The notes: generated by a model not told the origin, from the sequence alone. DNA of 64,000 nucleotides from Truepera radiovictrix DSM 17093 (GCF_000092425.1 NC_014221.1:1865001-1929000); one strand, 5' to 3'; shown: positions 33,873 through 43,601, counted from the first letter of the stretch. Numbers and translations are program-made.

Positions 33873-33895
33873 CGGCCTGGGGGGTCCCCAGGCCG
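33873..33895. terminator. Perfect 10-bp hairpin between convergent genes
   Basis: CGGCCTGGGG and CCCCAGGCCG pair around GGT, just after the proC stop and facing the end of the small membrane-protein gene. Confidence 0.7.
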
Positions 33896-33928
33896 CCTCG
33901 AGCCCCGAGCGGGGGACGCGCTACAGCG

Positions 33929-34147
33929 CTACAGGATGCCCCCGCCCAAAAAGAGCCGCACCGTCGAAAAGATCAAGACGATGATGTTGAAGTTGCGCCC
34001 GCCGCGGCGCACGTCGAACTGCCCGATGATGAGGCCGACCAAAGCGATAGGGATCGCCAACCAGTTGAGCCACCCCAAAAGCGGGAAAAAGCCGATCAGC
34101 GCGACGATCAGCGCAATGATACCAACCAGGATCGAGATGACGTTCAT
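33929..34147 (-). CDS. Small membrane protein
   Basis: A 72-residue protein with two hydrophobic helices (ISILVGIIALIVALIGFFPLL and LAIPIALVGLIIGQF) and a third weaker one at the end (FNIIVLIFSTVRLFLGG). A GGAGG site lies upstream of ATG 34147. It resembles small conserved membrane proteins of unknown function. GC content is lower than its neighbours because of isoleucine-rich helices. Confidence 0.8.
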   Translation of the reverse strand: MNVISILVGIIALIVALIGFFPLLGWLNWLAIPIALVGLIIGQFDVRRGGRNFNIIVLIFSTVRLFLGGGIL

Positions 34148-34209
34148 GCTACCTCCACGGCTAGTTTAAGCGCTCCGGCGCCGCAGCGGCCCGCTTCGCA
34201 CGCCACACA

Positions 34210-34235
34210 CCCGTGGCGGCGCGCGCCGCCACGGG
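34210..34235. terminator. Perfect 11-bp hairpin after tgt
   Basis: CCCGTGGCGGC and GCCGCCACGGG pair around GCGC, four bases beyond the minus-strand tgt stop. Confidence 0.7.
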
Positions 34236-34238
34236 TGC

Positions 34239-35489
34239 TTAGACGCCAAGCCCTACCGGCTCGAGCCACGACCGTTTGAGCGCGTCAAAGGTCCCCGCCG
34301 CCAAGCTCTCCCGGATCTGCGCCATGAGCCGCGCCATAAAGCGCAGGTTGTGCAGCGTTGCGAGGCGCTGCCCGAGCTGCTCGTCGGCCTTAAAGAGGTG
34401 GCGCACGTACGCCCGCGAAAAACGCGTGCAGGTGTAGCAGTCGCATCCCTCCTCCAGGGGCCGCGGGTCGCGGGCGTAGCGGGCGTTGCGGATATTCAGG
34501 CGGAACCTGGGCAGCGGCTGCTCCCCGTCGAAGCGCGCGAGCACCCCGCCGTTACGGGCGTTGCGCGTCGGCGAGACGCAGTCGAAGGTGTCGCAACCGC
34601 GCTCAACCGCCCCGAAGATGTCCTCGACCTCGCCGATCCCCAGAAGGTGGCGGGGTTTTTCGCGCGGGAGCTCCGGCGTGGTCCACTCCAACACCTGCCG
34701 CATCTGCGCTTTCGTCTTGCCCAAGTTGCCGCCGATGGCGAGGCCGTGAAAGTCCATCCCCGCGACCGTGCGGGCGCTCGCCTTGCGCACCCTCTCGAAC
34801 GCCCCCCCCTGCACGATGCCGTAGAGCGCTTGCGGGTAGGGGTGCACGGCGGGGTGGTCCTGAAAAAAGCGCAGCGACCGCTCCGCCCAGCGGTGGGTGC
34901 GCTCAGCACTCCTAGCCGTATACGCCTCGTCGTGTAGCGGGCTCGTGCACTCGTCAAAAGCGAGGATAATGTCCGCCCCCAACGCGCGCTGCACGGCGAT
35001 CGAGGTCTCCGGGGTAAAGGTGTGCAACGTGCCGTCGATGTGGCTTTTAAAGCGCACGCCGTCTTCTGAAACCTTCATAAGGGGTCTAGCGGTCCTCACG
35101 GGGGCGCCGGCCAGGACCCCTCCGGCTTCGCCCGGGAAGATGTTGGCGACCTTGCCGACGCCGTGCTCGAGCCCCGCACCGAGCGAAAACACCTGGAAGC
35201 CCCCCGAGTCGGTCATTACGGGTGCGCCCCAGCCCATAAAGCGGTGCACCCCCCCGAAAGCGGCGACGAGGTCGTGGCCGGGGCGCAGGTAGAGGTGATA
35301 GGTGTTGGTGAAGATCACCTGCGCGCCCGTGGCGAGGACCTCTTCGGGGGTGAGCGTCTTGACCGCCGCCTGGGTGCCGACGGCGACGAACGCGGGGGTG
35401 TCGATCGTCCCGTGCGGCGTCACGAGGCGACCGAGCCGCGCGGCGCCGCGTTCTTGCGTGATGGTGAACGAAAAGTCGGGGTAGGTCAT
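34239..35489 (-). CDS. tgt: Queuine tRNA-ribosyltransferase (tRNA-guanine transglycosylase)
   Basis: A 416-residue enzyme exchanging guanine-34 of GUN-anticodon tRNAs for preQ1. The catalytic pocket appears as PVMTDSGGFQVFSLG (about 90-104) and GCDTFDCVSPTRNARNG (about 277-293), containing the nucleophilic aspartate. Zinc ligands are in EGCDCYTCTRFSRAYVRHL (about 328-346). The N-terminus is the usual FSFTITQERGAARLGRLVTP. An internal segment near 130-150 is slightly longer than usual. The ATG 35489 has no ribosome site and overlaps a mini-ORF stop (ATGA). Confidence 0.96.
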   Translation of the reverse strand: MTYPDFSFTITQERGAARLGRLVTPHGTIDTPAFVAVGTQAAVKTLTPEEVLATGAQVIFTNTYHLYLRPGHDLVAAFGGVHRFMGWGAPVMTDSGGFQVFSLGAGLEHGVGKVANIFPGEAGGVLAGAPVRTARPLMKVSEDGVRFKSHIDGTLHTFTPETSIAVQRALGADIILAFDECTSPLHDEAYTARSAERTHRWAERSLRFFQDHPAVHPYPQALYGIVQGGAFERVRKASARTVAGMDFHGLAIGGNLGKTKAQMRQVLEWTTPELPREKPRHLLGIGEVEDIFGAVERGCDTFDCVSPTRNARNGGVLARFDGEQPLPRFRLNIRNARYARDPRPLEEGCDCYTCTRFSRAYVRHLFKADEQLGQRLATLHNLRFMARLMAQIRESLAAGTFDALKRSWLEPVGLGV

Positions 35490-35548
35490 GGGAAGGTCAC
35501 GAGTGCCCGACCATGAGCCATGGGAAAGGGCTTGACCCCCATGCTCAC
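35486..35548 (-). CDS. Possible leader mini-ORF before tgt
   Basis: A 20-codon ORF starting at GTG 35548 (or 18 codons from ATG 35542) ends in an ATGA overlap with tgt. A TATAGT box lies at 35565-35570, so the transcript would begin about ten bases before it. Its sequence lies within CATGGCTCATGG-type repeat, so chance openness is a real alternative. Confidence 0.3.
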   Translation of the reverse strand: MSMGVKPFPMAHGRALVTFP

Positions 35549-35599
35549 GGCTTGTAGCCCCCCCACTATACCCCTACGCCCTTCTTAAACGCCGCCACC

Positions 35600-35611
35600 T
35601 TAGCATGCTAA
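35600..35611. promoter_or_regulatory. 12-bp palindrome overlapping the ATPase -10 box
   Basis: TTAGCATGCTAA is a perfect palindrome whose end is part of the TAAGCT -10 box (35609-35614). That box lies six bases before the GTG start at 35621. A repressor bound here would block the promoter. Confidence 0.4.
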
Positions 35612-35620
35612 GCTCAGCTG

Positions 35621-36595
35621 GTGCCGCTACCGCCCCTTTCCGAACTGGTCCCACCCCCCCGCTTCGGCCACACCCGCTTTGCCGACTACGAACCGCAGCA
35701 CCCCAGCCAGACGGCCGCGCTCGTGCAGGTGCAAGCTTTCGTCGACGAGATCGCCGAACCGCAAACGGGCGCGTTTCGCTGGCCTTGGCAGCGCCGCGCG
35801 CAGCCCCAGGGGCGCGGGCTCTACCTAGACGGCGGCTTCGGGGTCGGCAAGACGCACCTGCTGGCGGCGGCGTATCACGCCTCAAAGCTGTCTAAAAAGG
35901 CGTACCTGTCTTTTCAGGAGCTCGTCTACGTCATCGGGGTGCGCGGGACCGCGCGGGCCAAGGCCGAGCTCGGCGACCTGCAGCTTCTATGCATCGACGA
36001 GTTCGAGCTCGACGACCCCGGCAACACGCTCATCGTCAAGACCTTTTTGGCGCACCTTTTCGAGCAGGGCGGCGCGGTGATCACCACCTCGAACACGCCA
36101 CCGGAGGCGCAGGGTCAGGGCCGCTTCAACGCGGGCGACTTTCAGCGCGAGATCCAGAGCGTCGCCGAACGCTTCGAGGTGCTGCCCATCGAGGGCCCCG
36201 ACTTTCGCCACCGCGACCACCTGGCAGGGCTCCTCTCGGCCTCGGAGCTCGAGCACCGCTTCAAGACCGAAGGGGCGCCGGAACCCAAAGAGCGGCTTGC
36301 GTGGCCCGCCTTTTTGGAGCTGCTCGGCAAACACCACCCCATCCGCTACCGCGAGCTTCTGGGCGCCGTCGGCACGCTCTACCTCGAGGACGCGCAGACC
36401 CTAGCGACGCAGAACGACGCGCTGCGCTTCGTGCACTTTATCGACAAGCTCTACGACCTCAAGAAGGGCCTGCGCCTTTCCGGTACGGTCGCGCTTCGTG
36501 ACCTCTTCGACCCGTCGTACCGCGAGAGCGCCTACGCCAAAAAGCACCACCGCTGTTTGTCGCGGCTTTCAGAACTGCTCGAGGAGCGCTTTTAG
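35621..36595 (+). CDS. zapE: AFG1/ZapE-type ATPase
   Basis: A 324-residue P-loop ATPase. Walker A is GGFGVGKTHLLAAAYH (about 70-85), Walker B is LLCIDEFELDDPGNTLIVKT (about 124-143), and sensor residues follow in VITTSNTPPEA. The family includes mitochondrial AFG1/LACE1 and bacterial ZapE, linked to division and membrane protein quality. At 324 residues it is near the bacterial norm. The GTG start follows TAAGCT by six bases. No neighbour gives a more specific clue. Confidence 0.88.
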   Translation: MPLPPLSELVPPPRFGHTRFADYEPQHPSQTAALVQVQAFVDEIAEPQTGAFRWPWQRRAQPQGRGLYLDGGFGVGKTHLLAAAYHASKLSKKAYLSFQELVYVIGVRGTARAKAELGDLQLLCIDEFELDDPGNTLIVKTFLAHLFEQGGAVITTSNTPPEAQGQGRFNAGDFQREIQSVAERFEVLPIEGPDFRHRDHLAGLLSASELEHRFKTEGAPEPKERLAWPAFLELLGKHHPIRYRELLGAVGTLYLEDAQTLATQNDALRFVHFIDKLYDLKKGLRLSGTVALRDLFDPSYRESAYAKKHHRCLSRLSELLEERF

Positions 36596-36616
36596 GGTCT
36601 TTAGCGGGCCTCGACC

Positions 36617-37143
36617 TTACGGCTCGACAAACGCGACCTCTACGGGTTCACCGGACGCGCCGTTGGGTGGGGCGCCGCTTTCGGGTTCGTAGTAGAGGTG
36701 CGGCCCTAGCGGCAGCCCCCCAGGTTCGCTGAGCGTCAAGGTCATCGTGTGCCTGAAGGTCTGCGGCTCGCCCCGCCGCATCGTGACGCCCCTGACTTCG
36801 GTGAGGTAGCTCGAGCCGTCTAGGAGTTGGTAACTAGGGGACAGGGAGTGCGTATAGGGGTGACAAAGACCTTCGCGGTTGTTTGGCCCACCTTCGGCAC
36901 GGGCAAAACAAACACCGTGTTGGTGTTTAGGAGAGTGACTTCAGGGAAGTTGCTCTCTGCGTCCAACACCAGCGTCGCTGCGACATCAACCGTAAGCGGT
37001 TCTCCTAAGCCTATCTCACTCGGCTGGACGACCATACGCGTGGGGTTGGTGGGAACGTGATAGATGATGTCATGAACGCTGCGTATCTCGCTCGTACATG
37101 CGCTTACCAGGGGGGTTATGAGTCCAAAAAGGCGTCGCTTCAT
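36617..37143 (-). pseudogene. Lipoprotein paralogue A, frameshifted
   Basis: The first 107 residues run from MKRRLFGLITPLVSACTSE, a lipoprotein signal with lipobox LVSAC, to a stop at 36820. Just before the stop, in a C-rich run, a one-base shift opens the other frame, which continues SYQLLDGSSYLTEV, GEPQTFRHTMTLTLSEPGG and ends at 36617. This second part matches paralogue B almost motif for motif, so the gene is a frameshifted copy (one base lost) or a sequencing error. The function of the family is unknown. Confidence 0.75.
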
Positions 37144-37189
37144 GACTGAGCCCTACCTAACCCGTCATGACGCAGGATGGACAAAACGC

Positions 37190-37732
37190 TCAAAAACCGC
37201 TCACGGCCTCGGCTTCGAAAAAGGAGACGCGAGCAGGTTCGCCACTTACGCTGACGGCGGGAACGCTCACTTCCGGCTCTACAAAAAGGTGAGGTGTGAG
37301 AACGAGCTCTCCAGGTTCACTGAGCGTAAAGGTCATTGAGTGTCTAAACGTTTGCGGCTCCCCCCTTGTCATGACGGCCTCGTCTGTCTCCGTGAGATAG
37401 GAGCCCTCCAGTAAGCGGTAAGTCGCGGGCAATGGGTTGACATGTGGGTCACAGAACCCAGCTTCGCTGGGTGGCTCGTTGGCGACGTCAGTGAAGCACA
37501 CACCGATGCGGACGAGAGAGAGATCGAGGTGAGCGAATCAGCTCTTGGGGTCTAACGCCAACGTCCCGGTGACCTCAACCTGCACCGGCTCTCCAACCTC
37601 GGCACGAGCGGGTTGCACCGTAACCCTCATGGGATCGGTAGGTACGGGATGCAGCTTATCGTAGAGGCCGCGGCTCTCGTTGGGACAGGCGCTTAGTAGG
37701 GGCGCCAAGAGCAGGAGCAAAAACCGTTTCAC
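37190..37732 (-). pseudogene. Lipoprotein paralogue B, interrupted by an in-frame TGA
   Basis: The N-terminus MKRFLLLLLAPLLSACPNES has a lipobox (LLSAC). Reading runs to a TGA at 37538-37540 and then continues in the same frame (FAHLDLSLVRIGVCF) through TYRLLEGSYLTETDEAV and GEPQTFRHSMTFTLSEPGE to the stop at 37190. Full length would be 180 codons. Paralogue A has Asn at the TGA position, so a nonsense mutation is more likely than recoding. Lower GC than neighbours suggests acquired DNA. Confidence 0.75.
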
Positions 37733-37862
37733 CGCTCACACCACCCTTTTCACCGCTCGGAGGGCTCTCTCGAGTTTCCGTAGGCTTAGAGGCTCAGTAT
37801 TGCACGGCGTCACGCTCCCGCACCGCTAAAGGCTATAGTGACCTCAGCAAAAGGAGGGCACC

Positions 37863-38987
37863 ATGAACCCACTTAAAGCGCTTCACACCTTCGGCCAGTC
37901 GCCCTGGCTCGACGACCTGCGCCGCAAGCTGGTGCGGGGCGGAGAGCTGCAGCGGCTCATCGACGAGGACGGCGTGCGCGGGCTCACCTCGAACCCCGCG
38001 ATTTTTGAAAAAGCCATCGCCCAGAGCAGCGACTACGACGACGCTATTCGCGAGCTGAGCGCGCAGGGCAGAAGCGTCACGGAGATCTACGAAGCGCTCA
38101 CCATCGAGGACGTGCAGGCCGCCGCCGACCTTTTCAGGCCCCTTTACGACGAGAGCGGCGGCGAGCACGGCTTCGTCTCCTACGAGGTGTCGCCGCACCT
38201 CGCGCTCGACACCGAGGGGACGCTAGCCGAGGCCAGAGACCTCTGGAAACGCATTGCGCGGCCCAACGTGATGATCAAGGTGCCCGCGACCGAACCGGGG
38301 CTCCCCGCCATCCGCACGCTTATTAGCGAGGGGATCAACGTCAACGTGACGCTGATCTTCGGGCTGCCGCGCTACCGCAAGGTCGCCGAGGCGTACCTTG
38401 CGGGGCTCCAGGACCGCGCCGAGCGGGGCGAGAGCGTCGCCGGCATCGCTTCGGTCGCGTCGTTTTTCCTGAGCCGCATCGACGTCCTTTTCGACCCCAT
38501 GCTCCAAGAGATCGCCTCGGAGGGGGGCGAGCGCGGCGAGCGGGCGCGTAGGATCGTCGGCGAGGTCGCCATCGCCAGCGCCAAGGTCGCCTACGAGATG
38601 TACGGCGAGCTCTTCGGGGCGCCGTTTGAGGCGCTGCGCGCTCAGGGCGCCAAACCGCAGCGCCTCTTGTGGGCCAGCACCGGCACCAAAAACCCCGAGT
38701 ACAGCCGCGTGAAGTACGTCGAGCCGCTCATTGGCCCGGACACCATCAACACCATGCCGCAAGAGACGCTTGAAGCCTACCGCGAGGAGGGCCAGCCCGC
38801 CGCCCGCTTGACCGAGGGGCTCGACGAGGCGCACCGCGTGTTGGACGACCTCAAAGCGCTCGGTCTAAGCTTGGACGAGGGGGCGCAGCGGCTCGAGGAC
38901 GAGGGCATCACGAAGTTCACCGGCCCCTTCGACAGCCTCATGGAGACGCTCGCCAAAGCGCGGGAGGAGGCGCTGGCGAAGGTGTAA
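37863..38987 (+). CDS. tal: Transaldolase, long type
   Basis: A 374-residue pentose-phosphate enzyme transferring dihydroxyacetone between sugar phosphates. The Schiff-base lysine is in NVMIKVPATEPGLPAIRTLI (about 136-155). GVRGLTSNPAIFEKAIAQSS is the usual N-terminal signature. The length matches the long subfamily found in actinobacteria and deinococci. A TATAGT box lies upstream, and AAGGAGG precedes the ATG. It is followed by a complex hairpin. Confidence 0.95.
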   Translation: MNPLKALHTFGQSPWLDDLRRKLVRGGELQRLIDEDGVRGLTSNPAIFEKAIAQSSDYDDAIRELSAQGRSVTEIYEALTIEDVQAAADLFRPLYDESGGEHGFVSYEVSPHLALDTEGTLAEARDLWKRIARPNVMIKVPATEPGLPAIRTLISEGINVNVTLIFGLPRYRKVAEAYLAGLQDRAERGESVAGIASVASFFLSRIDVLFDPMLQEIASEGGERGERARRIVGEVAIASAKVAYEMYGELFGAPFEALRAQGAKPQRLLWASTGTKNPEYSRVKYVEPLIGPDTINTMPQETLEAYREEGQPAARLTEGLDEAHRVLDDLKALGLSLDEGAQRLEDEGITKFTGPFDSLMETLAKAREEALAKV

Positions 38988-39002
38988 GTGCTGGGCCCCG
39001 TC

Positions 39003-39059
39003 GGTTCGTGGATTGTCGCTCGTAGTGAGGGGTGCTCCCCGGGCTACGGGCCACGAACC
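39003..39059. terminator. Three-tier hairpin after transaldolase
   Basis: Nested arms GGTTCGTGG/CCACGAACC, CGTAG/CTACG and GGGG/CCCC close around TGCT. It uses the CGTGG, CTACGGGCCACG vocabulary shared by other intergenic hairpins in this window. Confidence 0.65.
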
Positions 39060-39169
39060 TTAAAGGGCGGAAATACCCGGCCTCGACGTCCTCAGGGACG
39101 TCCCACCGCGCGTGCGCGCTGCCGCTGACAGCCCCCGCGCGGCGTTTTAGCATGGACGTCGGAGGCCCC

Positions 39170-39520
39170 TTGAAACGCACGATGATCCTCACACTCACCC
39201 TGCTCGCGGCCTGTGCGCCGGCGGCGCGCCCCGAGAACAACGTCCGGCCGACCCTCGTCTCCGCGACCGCGCCCCAACAGGTCGGCGGCCGGCTCGTACT
39301 GCAGGGCCGCTACTTCGGCGACGGCGCGGGAGGCGCCGCCGAAGGCTCTTACGTCCTCGTCGCGGCCGACGCGAGCGGCGCGGGGGGCGCGCGGGCGCAG
39401 GTCGAGAGCTGGGCGCCTGACCGCATCACCCTGCTCGTCCCCGAGGGGGTGGGCTACGGGTACGTCTTCGTGGTCGTAGACGGCGTGCAGAGCAACGGGT
39501 TGCCGGTGAATGCGCCTTAG
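39170..39520 (+). CDS. Small IPT/TIG-like lipoprotein
   Basis: A 116-residue protein. TTG 39170, four bases after GGAGG, gives MKRTMILTLTLLAACAPAAR with lipobox LLAAC; an ATG 18 bases upstream or one nine bases downstream is also possible. The mature part (RPTLVSATAPQQVGGRLVLQ, then GRYFGD, WAPDRITLLVPEGVGYGYVF) looks like one IPT/TIG immunoglobulin-like domain. It is presumably a periplasmic or surface-exposed lipoprotein of unknown role. It stands alone between hairpins. Confidence 0.75.
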   Translation: MKRTMILTLTLLAACAPAARPENNVRPTLVSATAPQQVGGRLVLQGRYFGDGAGGAAEGSYVLVAADASGAGGARAQVESWAPDRITLLVPEGVGYGYVFVVVDGVQSNGLPVNAP

Positions 39521-39525
39521 CGGCA

Positions 39526-39590
39526 ATGAGTGCTGAGCAACGAGCCACGAGTTGCTGTCCGACACTCATGGCTCGTTGCTCGTTACTCAT
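39526..39590. repeat. Long-stem intergenic repeat hairpin
   Basis: GAGCAACGAGCC (39535-39546) pairs perfectly with GGCTCGTTGCTC (39570-39581). The stem extends outward as ATGAGT/ACTCAT after a three-base mismatch. Flanking words CATGGCTCATGG recur near 35490-35545. Confidence 0.65.
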
Positions 39591-39632
39591 GGCTCATGGC
39601 CCCCTAACTCATTGCTCCTTTTTGTCCCGTGC

Positions 39633-39638
39633 TACACT
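39633..39638 (+). promoter_or_regulatory. -10 box (TACACT) of the hisS operon
   Basis: TACACT ends eight bases before the hisS ATG, a leaderless-type spacing; there is no ribosome site. Confidence 0.5.
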
Positions 39639-39646
39639 CTCTAGTC

Positions 39647-40930
39647 ATGAAGCTAAGGGCCGTTAAGGGCACGTTCGACATCCTCCCCGAAGACCAGCGT
39701 TTGAGGCGCCACGTCCTCAGCACCGCTGAGCGCGTCCTCGAGCACGCGGGCGTCTTGGAGCTGACGCCGCCCATCTTCGAGCACACCGAGGTCTTTACCA
39801 AGTCGGTCGGCGCGTCCTCCGATCTGGTCGTGCAGCACGAGATGTACACCTTTACCGACCGCGGCGAGCGCTCGCTGACGCTGCGCCCGGAGTTTACCGC
39901 CGGGGTGCTGCGCGCGTACATCGAGAACGGCCTGATCGTCTGGCCCACACCCGTCAAGCTCTGGAGCTACGGCCCCATCTTCCGCGCCGAGAACCCCCAA
40001 CGGGGCCGGTTTCGGCAGTTTCATCAGGTGAACTGCGAGTTTTTAGGGCTCGACACCCCGCTCTTGGACGCCGAAGCCATCGCGCTGCTCTACACGGTGC
40101 TGAGCGCGTGCGGCCTAGAGGGGCTTACCGTGCGACTCGGTTCGGTCGGCGACCCGGAGGACGCAGCAGCCTATAACGCCTACTTGCGGCGCGAGTTGGG
40201 GGCGCGCCAGAGCGAACTCTCCGAGACCAGCCGCGAGCGTTTGCGTCTCAACCCCATGCGCGTTTTAGACAGCAAGGACGCGGGCGACCAGGCGGTCATC
40301 GCCACCCTCAAGCGGCCGCTCGACTTTCTCAACCCGGACGCCAGGGCGCACTTCGAGGGCGTGCAGGCGTTTTTAACGACCTGGGGGATCCCTTTTGAGG
40401 TCGACGACAGCATCGTGCGCGGGCTCGACTACTATCGCCGCACCGCCTTTGAAATCCACGCCGCGGGCATCGGCGCGCAGTCGGCGCTCTGCGGCGGGGG
40501 GCGCTACGACGGCCTCGTCGCCGCCCTGGGCGGCCCCGAGACCCCCGGCGTCGGCTGGGCGTTCGGCCTCGAGCGGGTCTTAGACGCGCTCCGCGAGGCC
40601 GGGGTGCGCGCGCCCGAGGCGGCGCGTCCGGCGCTCTTTTTAGTGCCGATGGACGACGAGGCGGTCGCCGAGGTGGCCGCGCTCGCTTTCAGGCTCCGCC
40701 AAAACCTCACGGTGCTCCACGCCTACGCCAAGCGCAACCTCGGCAAGGGCTTTAAGGAGGCCGAGCGCGCGGGGGCGCGGTTTGCGGGGCTGCGCGGCGC
40801 GCGCGAGCGCGAGCGCGGCGTCTACGCGCTTAAAGACCTCGCCACGGGCGAGCAGCTCGAGCTCCCCGAAGGCGAGCTCGCGGGGTTTTTGCACGAACGC
40901 CTCGAGCGCCCCTTGGCGAGCTCCCTATGA
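39647..40930 (+). CDS. hisS: Histidyl-tRNA synthetase
   Basis: A 427-residue class II synthetase. Motif 2 is in [20 protein letters not shown] (about 108-127), the histidine-specific loops include [16 protein letters not shown] and [20 protein letters not shown] (about 283-302), and the anticodon domain follows. I start at ATG 39647; a TTG 18 bases earlier precedes the predicted transcript start. It overlaps aspS by four bases (ATGA), so both are co-expressed. Confidence 0.97.
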   Translation: MKLRAVKGTFDILPEDQRLRRHVLSTAERVLEHAGVLELTPPIFEHTEVFTKSVGASSDLVVQHEMYTFTDRGERSLTLRPEFTAGVLRAYIENGLIVWPTPVKLWSYGPIFRAENPQRGRFRQFHQVNCEFLGLDTPLLDAEAIALLYTVLSACGLEGLTVRLGSVGDPEDAAAYNAYLRRELGARQSELSETSRERLRLNPMRVLDSKDAGDQAVIATLKRPLDFLNPDARAHFEGVQAFLTTWGIPFEVDDSIVRGLDYYRRTAFEIHAAGIGAQSALCGGGRYDGLVAALGGPETPGVGWAFGLERVLDALREAGVRAPEAARPALFLVPMDDEAVAEVAALAFRLRQNLTVLHAYAKRNLGKGFKEAERAGARFAGLRGARERERGVYALKDLATGEQLELPEGELAGFLHERLERPLASSL

Positions 40931-42759
40931 CCCGAGCGCACACCTCCCCCCCTTCCGCCGCCCGCACCCCCTGCGGGACCCTCCGCGAGGCGCACGTCGG
41001 GCAGGACGTTACCCTCAAGGGGTGGGTCAACCGCCGCCGCGACCTCGGCGGGCTCGTGTTCTTCGACCTGCGCGACCGCAGCGGTTTGGTGCAGGTCGTC
41101 GTGGAACCAGGCAGCGGCGCGTTCGGAACCGCCGAGCGGCTGCGGAGCGAGTTCGTCGTCGAGGTCACGGGCCGGGTGCGCGCGCGCCCCGAGGGGCAGC
41201 GCAGCGACCGCCTACAGACCGGCGCGGTCGAGGTCGTAGCGCGCGGCGTCACGGTGCTCTCCGAGGCCAAGACACCCCCCTTTCTGGTCGACGGCTCCGT
41301 CGACGCGGGCGAGGTCAGCGAGGAGCTGCGCCTCAAGTACCGCTACCTCGACCTGAGGCGCCCCGAGGCCCTAAGGCCCCTTCTGGTCCGCCATAAAGTC
41401 ATCAAAGCCATCTGGGACTTTCTGGACGCCGAGGGCTTCGTGCAGGTCGAGACGCCCCTCTTGACCCTCTCGACCCCCGAGGGGGCGCGCGACTTCGTCG
41501 TACCCTCGCGGACGCAGCCGGGGAGCTTCTACGCGCTCCCGCAGTCGCCGCAGCTCTTTAAGCAGCTCCTGATGATGGCGGGCGTCGAGCGCTACTTCCA
41601 GATCGCCCGCTGCTTTCGCGACGAGGACCTGCGCGCCGACCGCCAACCCGACTTTACCCAGCTCGACCTCGAGATGTCGTTCGTCACCCAAGACGAGCTT
41701 TTAGACCTCAACGAGAGGCTCATGCGCGCGGTTGCCAAAGCGGCGCTCGGCATCGACCTCACCCTCCCCTTTACGCGCCTCACCTACGAGGACGCGATGA
41801 ACCGCTTTGGTTCGGACAAACCCGACGTGCGGTTTGCGCTCGAGCTACAAGACCTCTCCGAGACCTTCGCAGAGACCGACTTTCGCGGCTTTCGCGGGGT
41901 TCTAGAGGCGGGCGGGCGCGTCAAAGCGCTCCCGCTTACCGCGGAGCACGCTGCCGAGCTTAGCCGCAAACGCTTGGGCGAGCTCGAGGCGCACGCCAAA
42001 ACGCACGGCGCCAAGGGTATGGCGTGGCTGCGACGCGAAGGCGACGGTTTCGCGGGCCCTATCGCCAAGTTTTTGTCGGCCGCGGAGACGGCCGAGCTCG
42101 CGGCGCACGCCCCTGAGACCGGCGACCTGCTGCTGATCGTCGCGGACGCGTGGCGCGTCGCCTGCGAGGCGCTCGGCGCGGTACGCGCTAGACTCGGCCA
42201 CGAGCTGGGGCTCATCCCAGGGGGTACCTACCGCTTCCTCTGGGTCGTCGACTTCCCGCTGTTAGAACGCGACGATGAGACGGGCGGCTACACCTACATG
42301 CACCACCCCTTCACCCGCCCCCGCGAGGAGGACCTGCCGCTACTGGAGACCGACCCCGGACGGGTGCGGGCGTGGGCGTACGACCTCGTCTTAAACGGCT
42401 TCGAGGTCGGCGGCGGGTCGCTGCGCATCTACGACCAGGCGACGCAGCTCAAGATGTTCGCCGCGCTCGGCATCTCCGAACGGGAGGCGCGCGAGCGCTT
42501 CGGCTTCTTCGTCGACGCCCTCGCCTACGGGGCGCCGCCGCACGGCGGGGTGGCCTGGGGTTTGGACCGCTTGGTCATGCTCTTCGCGGGGGCGCAGAGC
42601 CTGCGCGACGTGATCGCTTTTCCCAAAAACCAGCGCGGCGGCGACCCCCTCACCGGCGCCCCCGCCCCCTTAAGCGCGGCGCAGCTCGCCGAGCTGTCGC
42701 TGTCGGTGACGGCTGCGGACGGGACCACAGCCGAGGCTCGAGGCGGCGGCGGCGCGTGA
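40927..42759 (+). CDS. aspS: Aspartyl-tRNA synthetase, bacterial type
   Basis: A 610-residue class IIb synthetase with N-terminal OB fold ([20 protein letters not shown]), motif 2 around [20 protein letters not shown] (about 218-237), a GAD insertion domain in the middle, and motif 3 in [20 protein letters not shown] (about 537-556). The length matches the long bacterial form. The presence of a separate asnS nearby is compatible with a discriminating enzyme. Its stop overlaps the HAD gene start (GTGA). Confidence 0.97.
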   Translation: MTRAHTSPPSAARTPCGTLREAHVGQDVTLKGWVNRRRDLGGLVFFDLRDRSGLVQVVVEPGSGAFGTAERLRSEFVVEVTGRVRARPEGQRSDRLQTGAVEVVARGVTVLSEAKTPPFLVDGSVDAGEVSEELRLKYRYLDLRRPEALRPLLVRHKVIKAIWDFLDAEGFVQVETPLLTLSTPEGARDFVVPSRTQPGSFYALPQSPQLFKQLLMMAGVERYFQIARCFRDEDLRADRQPDFTQLDLEMSFVTQDELLDLNERLMRAVAKAALGIDLTLPFTRLTYEDAMNRFGSDKPDVRFALELQDLSETFAETDFRGFRGVLEAGGRVKALPLTAEHAAELSRKRLGELEAHAKTHGAKGMAWLRREGDGFAGPIAKFLSAAETAELAAHAPETGDLLLIVADAWRVACEALGAVRARLGHELGLIPGGTYRFLWVVDFPLLERDDETGGYTYMHHPFTRPREEDLPLLETDPGRVRAWAYDLVLNGFEVGGGSLRIYDQATQLKMFAALGISEREARERFGFFVDALAYGAPPHGGVAWGLDRLVMLFAGAQSLRDVIAFPKNQRGGDPLTGAPAPLSAAQLAELSLSVTAADGTTAEARGGGGA

Positions 42760-43562
42760 TCCCGCTCGTCCTGCTGGACCTCGACGGCACGGTTATCGGC
42801 TCGAGCGGGCAAGCCGCGCCGTGCGTCTGGGAGGCGGTCGAGCGGGTTCAGGAGGCGGGGATGCGCCTCGCGGTCTGCACCGGCCGCCCCCGCGTGGGGG
42901 TCGCCAAACGGATCGCCGAGCGCTTGGGGCCGTCGACCCCGCACATCTTTCAAAACGGCGCCATGACCGTCTACGCCGACGGCGAGGTGGTGCAGCTCCA
43001 CGCCCTCAAGGAGGCGAGCACGCGCGCTCTCATTGCCCACGCGCGAGCGTACAACCTGGTGCTCGAGGTCTACACCCCGACCTCGCTCTACGTCGAGCGC
43101 CGCACCCCCCTCTCCGAAGCGCACGCCGCCATGCTCGGCACGACCGCCATCGTCCGCAACCTCGAGGAGGTCGCCGAGAACGAACCCGTGGTGCGCGCGC
43201 AGTGGGTGGTGCCCCCCGAAAAGGAGGGGCTGGCCACCTCGTGCGCGGTCGAGGGGGTGCAGCTCGCCACCGCCGTCTCCCCCGCCCTCAAGAACACGCT
43301 CTTTATCTCCATTACCAAACACGGCGTCTCAAAGGGCTCGGCGGTGCGCTCGCTCATCGCCAGCCTCAAACTCAAACCGGAGAACGTCATGGCGGTCGGC
43401 GACTCCATCGGCGACCTACCGATGCTCGAGGCCGTCGGGCACCCCGTGGTGATGGCCGAGGCGCCCAGCGCGCTGCGCGAGCGCTTCTTTAGCGTCGGCA
43501 AGGTCGACGAGTGCGGCGTGGTGGAGGCGCTCGAGCGGGCGCTCGAGCTTAAAACCGTCTAG
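42756..43562 (+). CDS. HAD-superfamily phosphatase, Cof type
   Basis: A 268-residue hydrolase. Motif I is [13 protein letters not shown] (about 5-17) with the nucleophilic aspartate, motif III lysine is in [15 protein letters not shown], and motif IV is [16 protein letters not shown] (about 209-224). A C2-type cap lies between. Such enzymes dephosphorylate sugar phosphates or flavin precursors. GTG 42756 overlaps the aspS stop as GTGA, which shows transcriptional linkage, not function. Confidence 0.92.
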   Translation: MIPLVLLDLDGTVIGSSGQAAPCVWEAVERVQEAGMRLAVCTGRPRVGVAKRIAERLGPSTPHIFQNGAMTVYADGEVVQLHALKEASTRALIAHARAYNLVLEVYTPTSLYVERRTPLSEAHAAMLGTTAIVRNLEEVAENEPVVRAQWVVPPEKEGLATSCAVEGVQLATAVSPALKNTLFISITKHGVSKGSAVRSLIASLKLKPENVMAVGDSIGDLPMLEAVGHPVVMAEAPSALRERFFSVGKVDECGVVEALERALELKTV

Positions 43563-43595
43563 CCGCGGCCGAAACGGCAGACCCGCCGAACGCGT

Positions 43596-43601
43596 TAGAC
43601 T
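43596..43601 (+). promoter_or_regulatory. -10 box (TAGACT) of asnS
   Basis: TAGACT ends seven bases before the asnS ATG; no ribosome site is present, so a leaderless transcript is predicted. Confidence 0.5.

Noticed and set aside
37538-37540. In-frame TGA as a possible selenocysteine codon
   Set aside because: The aligned paralogue has Asn there rather than Cys, there is no visible stem-loop requirement met, and the neighbouring paralogue is also broken.
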